From: Flectobacillus major DSM 103
GTDB taxonomy: Bacteria; Bacteroidota; Bacteroidia; Cytophagales; Spirosomataceae
Reading direction: 5' to 3'
Length of the DNA: 64,000 nucleotides
Assembly (NCBI RefSeq): GCF_000427405.1
Contig: NZ_KE386491.1
Coordinates: 1,905,001-1,969,000 of the forward strand
A model generated the notes under the pieces. It did not search any database and was not told the DNA's origin. It saw only the letters and a program-made list of their open reading frames with translations. Made by a program: the position numbers and the translations under genes. Shown one piece after another: positions 55,672 to 63,587 of the stretch (its first letter is position 1; every line of letters starts with the position of its first letter).

Positions 55672-55865
55672 TAGTACAATTTTACAAATATTTTCTCAGA
55701 TTTCCGAAAACAAAAAACGCCTACACCTCCTAATGATTTGATTTACAGCCATTAAAAAAAACTTAGTATTTATGTTGTAAGAATAGAACACAAACTACCG
55801 TTATTTTTGTTAGTTTAGTATTCAATATTTTTTATTTCCTAAAAAACCTTTATTCATTCTTAGAT

Positions 55866-56864
55866 TTGACAGAAAAAGTAATCACCTTAGAAGACGTTGA
55901 GTTAGTAGGATTTCTCGGCGTGGAGAACAGCAACATCAAAGAAGTTGCTAAAGCCTTTCCTCAAAGTAAAATTATTTCGAGGGGAAACGAAATAACTATT
56001 CGTGGGTCAATTCCTGAGATAGTTAAAATTAACGAAATTTTAGATGCTCTTGTTGTTCACTATCAAAAGTATGGTAAAATTACTACCGAACAGGTAAAAA
56101 CATACGTTACTCTTGATAAAAATCCAACAGAAGAACCCCAAGTTCATTTAAAAGAAGAAGAGGATGTGTTATTGTACGGTACAAAAGGGGTTGTGATTCG
56201 GGTAAAATCGCCAAACCAGAAAAAACTGGTAGAAGCCGCCAACAATAACGATATTGTTTTTGCGATTGGCCCCGCTGGTACTGGTAAAACCTACACTGCC
56301 GTAGCTTTGGCTGTAAAAGCCCTCAAAAATAAAGAAGTCAAAAAAATCATTATTACTCGCCCAGCCGTAGAAGCAGGTGAAAACTTAGGTTTTTTGCCCG
56401 GGGATTTGAAAGAAAAAATTGACCCTTATCTTCGCCCTATTTACGATGCTCTCGACGATATGATTCAGCCCGAAAAGCTTAAATTCTTTATCGAAAACCG
56501 TGTCATAGAAATCGCTCCGCTGGCCTATATGCGTGGCCGTACCCTCAACAACGCCTTTATTTTGCTTGACGAAGCCCAAAACACTACGCCAATGCAAATG
56601 AAAATGTTTTTGACTCGTATGGGTATCAACTCGAAAGTAATTATCACGGGCGATAAGTCACAAATAGATTTACCAACAAAAGTAAAGTCGGGGTTGGTAG
56701 AAGCCAGCAAAATTTTGCAGGGTATCAAAGGTATTTCGTTTATCGAACTCGACGGTAAAGATGTTGTTCGTCACCGCTTGGTACGTGATATTATTATGGC
56801 TTACGACAAGGCTGATGCCGAAAAAGCAGAACACAAAACAACAAGCTCTTTTAATCACAGATGA
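55866..56864 (+). CDS. phoH: PhoH-family ATPase
   Basis: The 332-residue protein (TTG start at 55866, MTEKVITLEDVELVGFLG) has an N-terminal KH-like region, Walker A GPAGTGKTYTAVALAV and Walker B AFILLDEAQNTTPMQMKMFLTRMG. PhoH-like proteins (PhoH/PhoL) are predicted RNA-linked ATPases/helicases, often near ybeY. A -7 box TATTTTTG at 55802-55809 has no well-spaced TTG (24 bp). Its stop overlaps the ATG of the M43 protease gene by four bases (ATGA). Confidence 0.93.
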   Translation: MTEKVITLEDVELVGFLGVENSNIKEVAKAFPQSKIISRGNEITIRGSIPEIVKINEILDALVVHYQKYGKITTEQVKTYVTLDKNPTEEPQVHLKEEEDVLLYGTKGVVIRVKSPNQKKLVEAANNNDIVFAIGPAGTGKTYTAVALAVKALKNKEVKKIIITRPAVEAGENLGFLPGDLKEKIDPYLRPIYDALDDMIQPEKLKFFIENRVIEIAPLAYMRGRTLNNAFILLDEAQNTTPMQMKMFLTRMGINSKVIITGDKSQIDLPTKVKSGLVEASKILQGIKGISFIELDGKDVVRHRLVRDIIMAYDKADAEKAEHKTTSSFNHR

Positions 56865-58144
56865 GATTTATCACTTTAACATTCATCTTTTTGGTTACAT
56901 ACACCACATTTGCTCAAAACAAATGTGGTGTTGTTTTATACGATTCTTTGCAAGCTACCAAAATTGCTAATTGGCAAAGCCGTAAATCACAGTTTGAAAG
57001 CCAAATAAAGCAATTTTCCCAAACCACCAGCCAACTGAGAATAATGGCTTTTTCTACCATTCGGATTCCTGTTGTGGTGCATATTGTTCATAACAATAGC
57101 TCTGGAACTATTGGGGGCAGCAACAATAATAATATTTCGGACGAACAAATTGCGTCTCAAATCGAAGCTCTAAATGACGACTATCGCCGCAAATCGGGTA
57201 CTGCTGGTTATAATACCAATCCAGTAGGTGCCGATATGCAACTGGAGTTTTACTTGGCCGATTCACTAGCCCAAGGCCAGACAACCAAAGGTATTACTCG
57301 CCACTATGTCAACCATCAGAGCTTCGATTTTATTGCAGAGAATACCACTTTGGCTCAAATATCCACTTGGAATCCGCTCAAATACCTAAATATCTATGTA
57401 ACTCGTTCCAATGGTCGAGCCATTGGCTATTCGGGCTTTCCGTATGATAGCTTCTTGGAAGGGCTCAATCCTAATGCCTCCGACTTGTCTACTCAGCAAA
57501 TTTTTGATGGGGTTATTATCGACTATCGGTATTTTGGGCGTTGTTGTGGTAATATTTCGCAAGTTTATAACCTTGGCCGAACTACCACACACGAAATAGG
57601 CCACTGGCTAGGCTTACTACACCCCAATGGCGATACAAGTTGTGGCAACGATTATTGTGATGATACCCCTACTATCGAAAAGCTCAATTTAGAAACCAAT
57701 TGTAATCCTCTTACGTCTACCTGCAATGGTATTACGGTAAGCAACCAAATTCAAAATTATATGGACTATTCACCCGATGCCTGTATGAATCTGTTTACCA
57801 ACGACCAAAAAAATAGAACTCGTGCAGCCTTAGAACTTAGCTACCGACGAAAAAGCCTAATCAACAATGCTATTCACTTACCCGAAAGCAATACCCTTCA
57901 GGTAAGTATAGAACCCAACCCTGTTCAAAACAATGCCAATATAAAGGTATTGCTAGAAGGTAGCCAAAATATTACGGTACAAATTTATAATCTGGCGGGG
58001 GTACTTGTTTGGGAAGAAACACACAACAACCAAAGTTCAACCTACTTTGTTATCAAAACAACCTATTGGTCCAATGGCCTGTATTTTGTGAAGGTATCAA
58101 CACCCCAACAAACCGCCACTCAAAAAATGTTGATTAGCCGCTAA
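56861..58144 (+). CDS. Secreted M43 (pappalysin/cytophagalysin) zinc protease with T9SS sorting domain
   Basis: The 427-residue protein has a signal peptide (MRFITLTFIFLVTYTTFAQ), a catalytic domain with HEIGHWLGLLH at 244-254 (zinc His244, His248, His254; Glu245) and the Met-turn YMDYSPDACM. Cys-rich stretches (CGNDYCDDTPTIEKL, CNPLTSTCN) resemble cytophagalysin. The C-terminal 80 residues (SIEPNPVQNNANIKVLL ... QIYNLAGVLVW ... STPQQTATQKMLISR) are a type-A sorting domain for type IX secretion. It starts with ATGA overlapping phoH, so it is co-translated with a housekeeping gene, an odd partner. Confidence 0.92.
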   Translation: MRFITLTFIFLVTYTTFAQNKCGVVLYDSLQATKIANWQSRKSQFESQIKQFSQTTSQLRIMAFSTIRIPVVVHIVHNNSSGTIGGSNNNNISDEQIASQIEALNDDYRRKSGTAGYNTNPVGADMQLEFYLADSLAQGQTTKGITRHYVNHQSFDFIAENTTLAQISTWNPLKYLNIYVTRSNGRAIGYSGFPYDSFLEGLNPNASDLSTQQIFDGVIIDYRYFGRCCGNISQVYNLGRTTTHEIGHWLGLLHPNGDTSCGNDYCDDTPTIEKLNLETNCNPLTSTCNGITVSNQIQNYMDYSPDACMNLFTNDQKNRTRAALELSYRRKSLINNAIHLPESNTLQVSIEPNPVQNNANIKVLLEGSQNITVQIYNLAGVLVWEETHNNQSSTYFVIKTTYWSNGLYFVKVSTPQQTATQKMLISR

Positions 58145-58269
58145 AACAGCAGCTAAACCACAGACAATCAGCCAGATTATTGGTTATTCTAGGGTTTGCC
58201 TATTACCTTTACCGTTGGTTAATAATTAAATATTTATGTCGTTTTCTCAAAAAAACAGCATTCAGTAAA

Positions 58270-58289
58270 ACATTGTTTTTTTACAATGT
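58270..58289. promoter_or_regulatory. Inverted repeat upstream of the TetR-fold gene
   Basis: ACATTG and CAATGT 8 bp apart (58270-58275, 58284-58289), 26 bp before the ATG, a TetR-operator-like arrangement. Six-base arms in an AT-rich region can occur by chance. Confidence 0.35.
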
Positions 58290-58315
58290 GTTATCTGATT
58301 AAACAACATAATTTT

Positions 58316-58948
58316 ATGGAAAAAGCAGATAAAATAAAGCAGGCTTATATGGAATACTTTTTGGAAAATGGGACACAGCCTCAATCAGTGTATTCGTTTA
58401 CCAAAAAACTCAAAATAAAAGAATCTGAATTCTACGATTATTATAATTCTTTTGAATTACTAGAAAGTAGTATTTGGTTGGATTTCTTTAAAGAAACTAT
58501 TCAAAAAATAGAAGCAGAGCCTGTTTATGCCACTTATAGTGTAAGAGAAAAACTTTTGGCATTTTATTATACATGGATTGAGGTACTAAAACAAAACCGA
58601 AGTTATGCTTCTCAAACATGGCGTTTAATCGACAAACGTAAACTCAAAACACCTACGTTTTTGGTTGACCTCAAAAATGCTTTCAAAGAGTATTCACGTG
58701 ATTTGGTCATGGAAGGCAAAGAAAGCCGTGAAGTACAACCTCGCAAATACTTGGACGAACGTTATCCCGATGCTTTTTGGCTTCAGTTATTGATGGTACT
58801 CGACTTTTGGGTAAAAGACAAATCTAAAGGCTTTGAACAAACCGATGCCATGATTGAAAAGGCCGTAAATACCTCATTCGACCTCATGGCCAGTTCTGCT
58901 CTTGATTCGGTCCTTGATTTTGCCAAATTTTTATATCAAAATCGCTAA
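58316..58948 (+). CDS. TetR-fold protein paired with an ABC1 kinase
   Basis: The 210-residue protein (ATG at 58316, MEKADKIKQAYMEYFLENGTQPQSVYSFTKKLKIKESEFYDYYNSFELLESSIW) has a TetR-like N-terminal helix-turn-helix and a long helical C-terminal domain with a WIEVLKQNRSYASQTWRL stretch. The DNA-recognition helix (KESEFYDYYNSFELL) lacks the typical YxxFxxKExL pattern in part. The next gene, 36 bp downstream, is an ABC1/UbiB atypical kinase; in mitochondria the TetR-fold lipid-binding protein COQ9 and ABC1 kinase COQ8 act together in quinone synthesis. Whether this is a regulator or a lipid-binding partner is open. Confidence 0.8.
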   Translation: MEKADKIKQAYMEYFLENGTQPQSVYSFTKKLKIKESEFYDYYNSFELLESSIWLDFFKETIQKIEAEPVYATYSVREKLLAFYYTWIEVLKQNRSYASQTWRLIDKRKLKTPTFLVDLKNAFKEYSRDLVMEGKESREVQPRKYLDERYPDAFWLQLLMVLDFWVKDKSKGFEQTDAMIEKAVNTSFDLMASSALDSVLDFAKFLYQNR

Positions 58949-58984
58949 AAATAGTTCGTTGTTTTGCAACGAATATGCTATAAT

Positions 58985-60313
58985 ATGAAAGAACAAAATT
59001 CGATTCCCACCTCAAAAGTGGCACGAGCTACACAGTTTGTCAAAACAGGTGTTAAAATTGGAGGCAATTATTTGAAACATAATGTTAAAAAAATGATTGA
59101 CCCAAGTACCACCAAAGAGCAGCTACACCAAGAGAACGCTGAAGATATTTATTCATCGTTGAGCGAATTAAAAGGTTCGGCCTTGAAGGTTACGCAAATG
59201 CTCAGTATGGACAAAGGCTTATTGCCTAGGGCTTACCGCGAAAAATTTGCGATGTCTCAATATTCAGCCCCTCCACTTTCTGGGCCATTGGTTATCAAAA
59301 CTTTCAAAAAAAACTTGGGCAAATCTCCTTCCGAGATTTTTGATAACTTTGAAATGAATGCTAGCAATGCGGCCTCTATTGGACAAGTACACAAAGCAAG
59401 CCTCAATGGCAAAAAGCTAGCCGTCAAGATTCAATACCCTGGTGTTTCGGATAGTATTAGTGCCGACCTCAAAATGGTAAAACCTATTGCTATTGCGATG
59501 TTTGGCTTAAATGACAAAGACGTTGAACGGTACATGGGCGAGGTACAAGAACGCCTTTTGGAAGAAACTAATTACCGTTTAGAACTTCAACGCTCGGTAG
59601 AAATCTCGGAGGCTTGTGCTCATATCAAAGACATCTTTTTCCCGTCGTATTATCCCGAATTTTCATCCGATAAAATCTTAACGATGGACTGGCTCGACGG
59701 CTTGCACATGAAGGAGTTTTTGGAAACAAACCCTAGCCAAGAGGTAAGAAACCGTATCGGACAAGCCCTTTGGGATTTTTATGATTACCAAATACATACC
59801 CTCAAGCAAGTACACGCCGACCCACACCCAGGCAACTTTTTGTTACAACAAGACGGTACATTAGGTATTATCGACTTTGGTTGTATTAAAGTGATTCCTG
59901 AGGTTTTTTACGAAAATTATTTTGCTCTTATTAATTTTGATACGCTCGAAGATAATGACAAAATCAGCAAAATCTTTAATACCTTAGAGTTTATTGTACC
60001 GCAAGATTCGGCCGAAGAAGCTAAATTCTTTACAGAATTGTTCAAAGAAATGATTTTTTTATTAGGAAAACCTTTTGGTGAAGAACTGTTTGATTTCTCG
60101 GACGACGCTTATTTTGAGCAAGTATATGTTTTTGCCGAAAAACTTCAACATTTAGAAGAACTCCGAAACTCGAAAGTAGCCAGAGGTTCGCAACACGGTT
60201 TGTATATCAACCGAACCTATTTTGGGCTTTATTCTTTATTGAATGAGCTTCGAGCCAAAATTACAGTAACTAAACCCGAATGGTTACGTTCTAAAAAGCT
60301 ACAAGATGTATAA
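58985..60313 (+). CDS. ABC1/AarF/UbiB-family atypical kinase
   Basis: The 442-residue protein (ATG at 58985) has the ABC1 motifs: the KxGQ-type segment LKGSALKVTQMLSM (Gly replaced by Thr), the alanine loop NAASIGQVHKASL, Lys in LAVKIQYPG, EETNYRLELQRS, HADPHPGNFLL and the metal Asp in GIIDFGCI. These proteins are ATPases/kinases that assist quinone biosynthesis (UbiB, COQ8). This organism probably makes menaquinone rather than ubiquinone (menD present), so the lipid handled may be a menaquinone precursor. The TAA stop at 60311 is also the start of repeat copy D. Confidence 0.9.
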   Translation: MKEQNSIPTSKVARATQFVKTGVKIGGNYLKHNVKKMIDPSTTKEQLHQENAEDIYSSLSELKGSALKVTQMLSMDKGLLPRAYREKFAMSQYSAPPLSGPLVIKTFKKNLGKSPSEIFDNFEMNASNAASIGQVHKASLNGKKLAVKIQYPGVSDSISADLKMVKPIAIAMFGLNDKDVERYMGEVQERLLEETNYRLELQRSVEISEACAHIKDIFFPSYYPEFSSDKILTMDWLDGLHMKEFLETNPSQEVRNRIGQALWDFYDYQIHTLKQVHADPHPGNFLLQQDGTLGIIDFGCIKVIPEVFYENYFALINFDTLEDNDKISKIFNTLEFIVPQDSAEEAKFFTELFKEMIFLLGKPFGEELFDFSDDAYFEQVYVFAEKLQHLEELRNSKVARGSQHGLYINRTYFGLYSLLNELRAKITVTKPEWLRSKKLQDV

Positions 60314-60471
60314 ACATGAGTTATCCCAAATTTAGTGAATAAGTGATTATTTTTGAAGATACTTTGTAGCTAAAGATGTGTCATACTGACATTTAACATG
60401 CAAAAGGCGGTCGAAAAACTAATTTCGACCGCCTTTTTGATTTAAAAATTTGGAATGACTCATTGTTTATA
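60310..60471. repeat. Dispersed intergenic repeat, copy D (complete)
   Basis: A 162-bp element: left end ATAAACATGAGTTATCCCAA then ATTTAGTGAATAAGTGATT; right end on the minus strand ATAAACAATGAGTCATTCCA. The TAA of the left end is the stop of the ABC1 kinase gene. The central segment holds AAAGATGTGTCATACTGACA, then the terminator hairpin. Confidence 0.8.
60402..60438. terminator. Bidirectional terminator in repeat copy D
   Basis: AAAAGGCGGTCGAAA pairs with its complement around 6 nt, ending in T5, between the convergent ABC1 kinase and DUF3127 genes. Confidence 0.88.
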
Positions 60472-60484
60472 ATACCACCTGTCT

Positions 60485-60877
60485 TTAGAAAGGTAAGTCC
60501 TGGTCATCTTCACTAAATGATGGCAACGATGCCGTAGATGGCCCAGCAGCAGGACGTACCGCCGATGGTGCAGCAGGAGCTTGATACGAAGCCGCTCCGC
60601 CTTCCGAAGCCAATTCAATACGATATGCACGCAAATCTGTGTACCAACGTTCGTTGTATTCACGAGACTCTACACTAAAAGTTAATTTTAATTTATCTCC
60701 TAAAGCAAATTGTTTTAAATCATTTGCACGGTCGCCCCAAGCTGAAAAACAAGCTTTTTTTGGATATTGCTCTTGCGTTTCAATCACGAAATCTTGTTTT
60801 ACCCATTGACCATTCTTACTGCTTCCTGTCTGTTCTGGTAATACTTTAATCAAAGTACCTTCTAATTCTAATGCCAT
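60485..60877 (-). CDS. DUF3127 single-strand-DNA-binding-like protein
   Basis: The 130-residue protein begins MALELEGTLIKVLPEQTGSSKNGQWVKQDFVIETQEQYPKKACFSAWGDRAND, the DUF3127 signature, an OB-fold predicted to resemble SSB. A Pro/Ala-rich linker (about 95-115) ends in the acidic tip SEDDQDLPF, like the C-terminal tip by which SSB recruits repair and replication proteins. DUF3127 is typical of Bacteroidota; whether it binds single-stranded DNA is inference. Convergent with the ABC1 kinase gene. Confidence 0.9.
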   Translation of the reverse strand: MALELEGTLIKVLPEQTGSSKNGQWVKQDFVIETQEQYPKKACFSAWGDRANDLKQFALGDKLKLTFSVESREYNERWYTDLRAYRIELASEGGAASYQAPAAPSAVRPAAGPSTASLPSFSEDDQDLPF

Positions 60878-60975
60878 TTAAAAAAAGTTTATAATTGTAA
60901 TGCGAAGTTAATTTCTGATTTTCAAATACTTAAAAAAAATGTTGATTTTTTATTTCCGAAAGGTATAAAAAGTAT

Positions 60976-61006
60976 TTTGCAATTCCATTTTATCTTAATA
61001 CTTTTG
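60976..61006 (+). promoter_or_regulatory. tRNA-Leu promoter
   Basis: TTTG at 60976-60979, 19 bp, TACTTTTG at 60999-61006 is a textbook Bacteroidota promoter, 13 bp before the tRNA. Confidence 0.7.
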
Positions 61007-61019
61007 CACCACCTAAAAG

Positions 61020-61103
61020 GGCGATGTGGTGGAATTGGTAGACACGCTACTTTGAGGTGGTAGTGGGAGTAATCCTGTAGGAGTTCGAGTCTCCTCATCG
61101 TCA
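61020..61103 (+). tRNA. tRNA-Leu(GAG)
   Basis: An 84-nt class II tRNA: acceptor GGCGATG pairs with CATCGTC (one G-U), D-arm with GTGGAATTGGTAGACAC, anticodon loop TTGAGGT with GAG (stem CTACT/GGTAG), a long variable arm (GGAGTAATCC) and T-arm GGAGTTCGAGTCTCC. CCA is not encoded. Confidence 0.95.
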
Positions 61104-61104
61104 C

Positions 61105-61136
61105 AAGGCGTTTTGAATGTATTTTCAAAACGCCTT
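61105..61136 (+). terminator. Terminator of tRNA-Leu overlapping the patatin gene end
   Basis: AAGGCGTTTTGAA pairs with TTCAAAACGCCTT around TGTATT, followed by a T run, directly after the tRNA. Its 3' arm covers the last codons of the convergent patatin gene. Confidence 0.8.
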
Positions 61137-62168
61137 TTTGTTGTTGGTGGCTACATCCAAAAAAGCCAGTATTTTCATTTTTTCACTCCTAAATCTTGAT
61201 ATAGCCAATGCTCTCATTTGTTGAATTACCTTATCATCTTTATTGTCGAGGGCTATCACTTTATCGTCAGAAATAGCCCGTAGATTATGTTGAATACGAA
61301 AATAATTAAGCTCAGAGTTCGGCAATAGGTTTTTTACATAATACTCCGAGGCTTGCATATTAGATTCTACTAACAAATCGGGCAAGTATTTTATCCATTG
61401 GTAATTTCCCCAATCGCCATCACCCAATTTTTCTTTGTGAAACTTATTCATGTTGGATGTACCTGTACCTAACGACAAAATCTTGATGCTGTCGATGTCC
61501 CAGCCTAATCCTTTCCGAATACCATTTTCTATCGATTTATTGACAGCAAGAGCTAATGCCGAAATAGCAGGATGGTTAATAGCAACCCCTCCGTCGATAT
61601 AAGCTCCTGGCAGATTCTCTGATATATAAATAGGGAAGTACGTAGGCCCTGCCGAAGTAGCACAACCTATATCGTACAAATAATATGCGGTATCCAATGG
61701 ATTTATTGAACTGAAAACCTTTGGGCGGTAATTGAGGTCGACAGTAGCTACGTCAAAGTTTTCGGGGGCTAAATCAAATGACGGAACCATCAAAGCAAAA
61801 TCTTTGGCTTGTGACTTTGCCCATTGGTCTATATCGCCTAATGTTGCGTTTTTAAATAGCTTTTTTAAAATCTTCTTGAGATTATTTTGCGAATAATCTG
61901 CTCCAAAAGTCTTTCCAAAGTCTTTAAAATTATCGATATTGTTATCTGCAAAAATAGCTTTAGATTTTTTAAGGTAAAGTTCTTCAATGTCTTTCGCTGC
62001 AATACCCATAGCTAATCCTATGGCAATAATGCCACCTGTGGATGTTCCAGCAATGAGGTCAAACTGTTCTCGGATCGGTATTCCTGTATGTTCTTCTATA
62101 GCACTTAAGATTGTTGCAGGAATGATACCTCTTGTACCACCACCATCAATAGTAAGAATCTTTTTCAT
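61125..62168 (-). CDS. Patatin-like phospholipase
   Basis: The 347-residue protein has the complete patatin set: oxyanion motif DGGGTRG (8-14), nucleophile Ser43 in GTSTGG and the Asp192-Gly-Gly dyad in AYIDGGVAINHPA. Patatins hydrolyse fatty-acyl chains of membrane lipids. Length and layout also resemble CapV-type effectors (about 350 residues), but no cyclase or other defence gene is in view, so a lipid housekeeping role is equally possible. It follows the alpha/beta-hydrolase-like gene by 36 bp on the same strand and is convergent with tRNA-Leu. Confidence 0.9.
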   Translation of the reverse strand: MKKILTIDGGGTRGIIPATILSAIEEHTGIPIREQFDLIAGTSTGGIIAIGLAMGIAAKDIEELYLKKSKAIFADNNIDNFKDFGKTFGADYSQNNLKKILKKLFKNATLGDIDQWAKSQAKDFALMVPSFDLAPENFDVATVDLNYRPKVFSSINPLDTAYYLYDIGCATSAGPTYFPIYISENLPGAYIDGGVAINHPAISALALAVNKSIENGIRKGLGWDIDSIKILSLGTGTSNMNKFHKEKLGDGDWGNYQWIKYLPDLLVESNMQASEYYVKNLLPNSELNYFRIQHNLRAISDDKVIALDNKDDKVIQQMRALAISRFRSEKMKILAFLDVATNNKKAF

Positions 62169-62204
62169 CGTTTGAAATTTTAGAAAATATAAAATTGCAG
62201 TTAT

Positions 62205-63425
62205 TTAATTGCCTGAGAAGTATTGTTTTTCCTCAAATACCTCATAAACATAGCACAAACAACTCTTGCCTTGACTACTACGACTGTCCCAGTATGTTCC
62301 ATGTACCCTAATACTATAAAGAAAAAGAAAATCTATTAGCCTGTCTGTTTTTACTGGATTTGCTTCATAATTGAAATTAATGGGCCTATTACTCGATAAG
62401 CCCATTCCAAACTGAGCCTCTCCTACTTGGGCATCTGTTCTGAAATTGGTAGCAAGGGCATCTACAATAGAATAAATATTGACCCATAAGATTATGTTAC
62501 CTAAGTCTATCTTACGTTCTTTATAAAAATCGGGATAATATGACTGTATAAACTCAAAAGGTGTACCTATTGTAATTAATGCTTCGATATGATTTTTGGC
62601 ATTATTTGAGTGATTAGCCCCAAATGGAAAAATATAATCTAAAGCAAGAATACTTCCAAAGCTATAGGTATGAAAATGGATAGAAGGATTATCCTCGTTT
62701 TCTGAAATATAATCTACCAGCTTTTCAAGATTACCTTGGATTTCTTGGCGTTGTAAACCAAACTCTAAATAATTGTTGGCACACACAAATTCAGTAGCCA
62801 AGGTAGTTACTAAAGTATTGGCATTGGGAATTACTAATACAATCAAAGAGGTAATAATGCCACAAGTAGTCATAGTCTTCTTTAGTCCCAAGACGCTAAT
62901 AAAGGGTATGTCGTAGCTCTGAAGACTGAAGAGGTTCTTGAATGTTATAATACCTTGCTGAAAGGTGTTATCATTTTGGAGGGATACTATCAGATTGGGA
63001 ATCATAAAAACCGTAGCGAGGGCTATAATTCCGAAAATACCAAATATGTACAGGGTTTGTCCCGGACGATTATAATAGTTTTTGATAAATACTCGCTCTA
63101 CCAAAATAGGTACTTTAGTGATCACCAGCACTAAAAGATAAAAGCTTTTTAGCAACAAAGCATAGCTAATAAACTTCTCTGTAAGGATTTCGTGGTAATT
63201 GAAGCTGTATAATTTATAAATTACTTGGGGGTTTTGCTGTTCTTTTAGAATACTCACAACAGTACAAAACCTATCTTTTCGATAAGAAATCTTTTCAGAC
63301 TTAATACTATACTTCATTCTGTTAGTATTGTATTCCATCTCATTGACCAAACGAGCCGCATATTTTTCTACCGATTCATTTTCAAACGATTGTCCAAGTC
63401 CTGATATGTAAATCCCGATTTTCAT
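62205..63425 (-). CDS. Membrane-anchored alpha/beta-hydrolase-like protein
   Basis: The 406-residue protein (ATG at 63425, MKIGIYISGLGQSFENESVEKYAARL) has a Gly-Gly-Gln-Ser-Phe oxyanion-type loop at 9-14, about four membrane helices between 85 and 215, then HFHTYSFGSILALDYIFP with a nucleophile-elbow-like Ser255, GTPFEF, an Asp in NIYSIVDALATNF and a C-terminal His in RVHGTYWD. These positions make a plausible Ser-Asp-His triad. I do not recognise a named family. Membrane helices placed between the N-terminal strand and the nucleophile are unusual. Co-transcribed with the patatin, so a paired role in lipid hydrolysis is suggested. Confidence 0.65.
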   Translation of the reverse strand: MKIGIYISGLGQSFENESVEKYAARLVNEMEYNTNRMKYSIKSEKISYRKDRFCTVVSILKEQQNPQVIYKLYSFNYHEILTEKFISYALLLKSFYLLVLVITKVPILVERVFIKNYYNRPGQTLYIFGIFGIIALATVFMIPNLIVSLQNDNTFQQGIITFKNLFSLQSYDIPFISVLGLKKTMTTCGIITSLIVLVIPNANTLVTTLATEFVCANNYLEFGLQRQEIQGNLEKLVDYISENEDNPSIHFHTYSFGSILALDYIFPFGANHSNNAKNHIEALITIGTPFEFIQSYYPDFYKERKIDLGNIILWVNIYSIVDALATNFRTDAQVGEAQFGMGLSSNRPINFNYEANPVKTDRLIDFLFLYSIRVHGTYWDSRSSQGKSCLCYVYEVFEEKQYFSGN

Positions 63426-63535
63426 GATAAAGAGTCTCATAAATACTGTTTACAAGAATCAGAAGAATACATAACAAAACCTATTTTTTATATTACAAAT
63501 CAGGCTTTTTTTTATTATACGTAATATCATTCCAT

Positions 63536-63571
63536 AAAAAAATCCCATTGAGTTGTTCAATGGGATTTTTT
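63536..63571 (-). terminator. Terminator after the HTH gene
   Basis: AAAAATCCCATTGA and its complement with a short loop; A7 on the plus side gives U in the minus transcript, 17 bp after the stop codon. Confidence 0.8.
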
Positions 63572-63587
63572 ACTAAATAAAAGTAGT

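Noticed and set aside
61125-62168. Patatin as a CBASS effector (CapV)
   Set aside because: No CD-NTase, Cap2/Cap3 or other defence gene is in view, so I do not name the system; it is kept as a hypothesis with the island idea.
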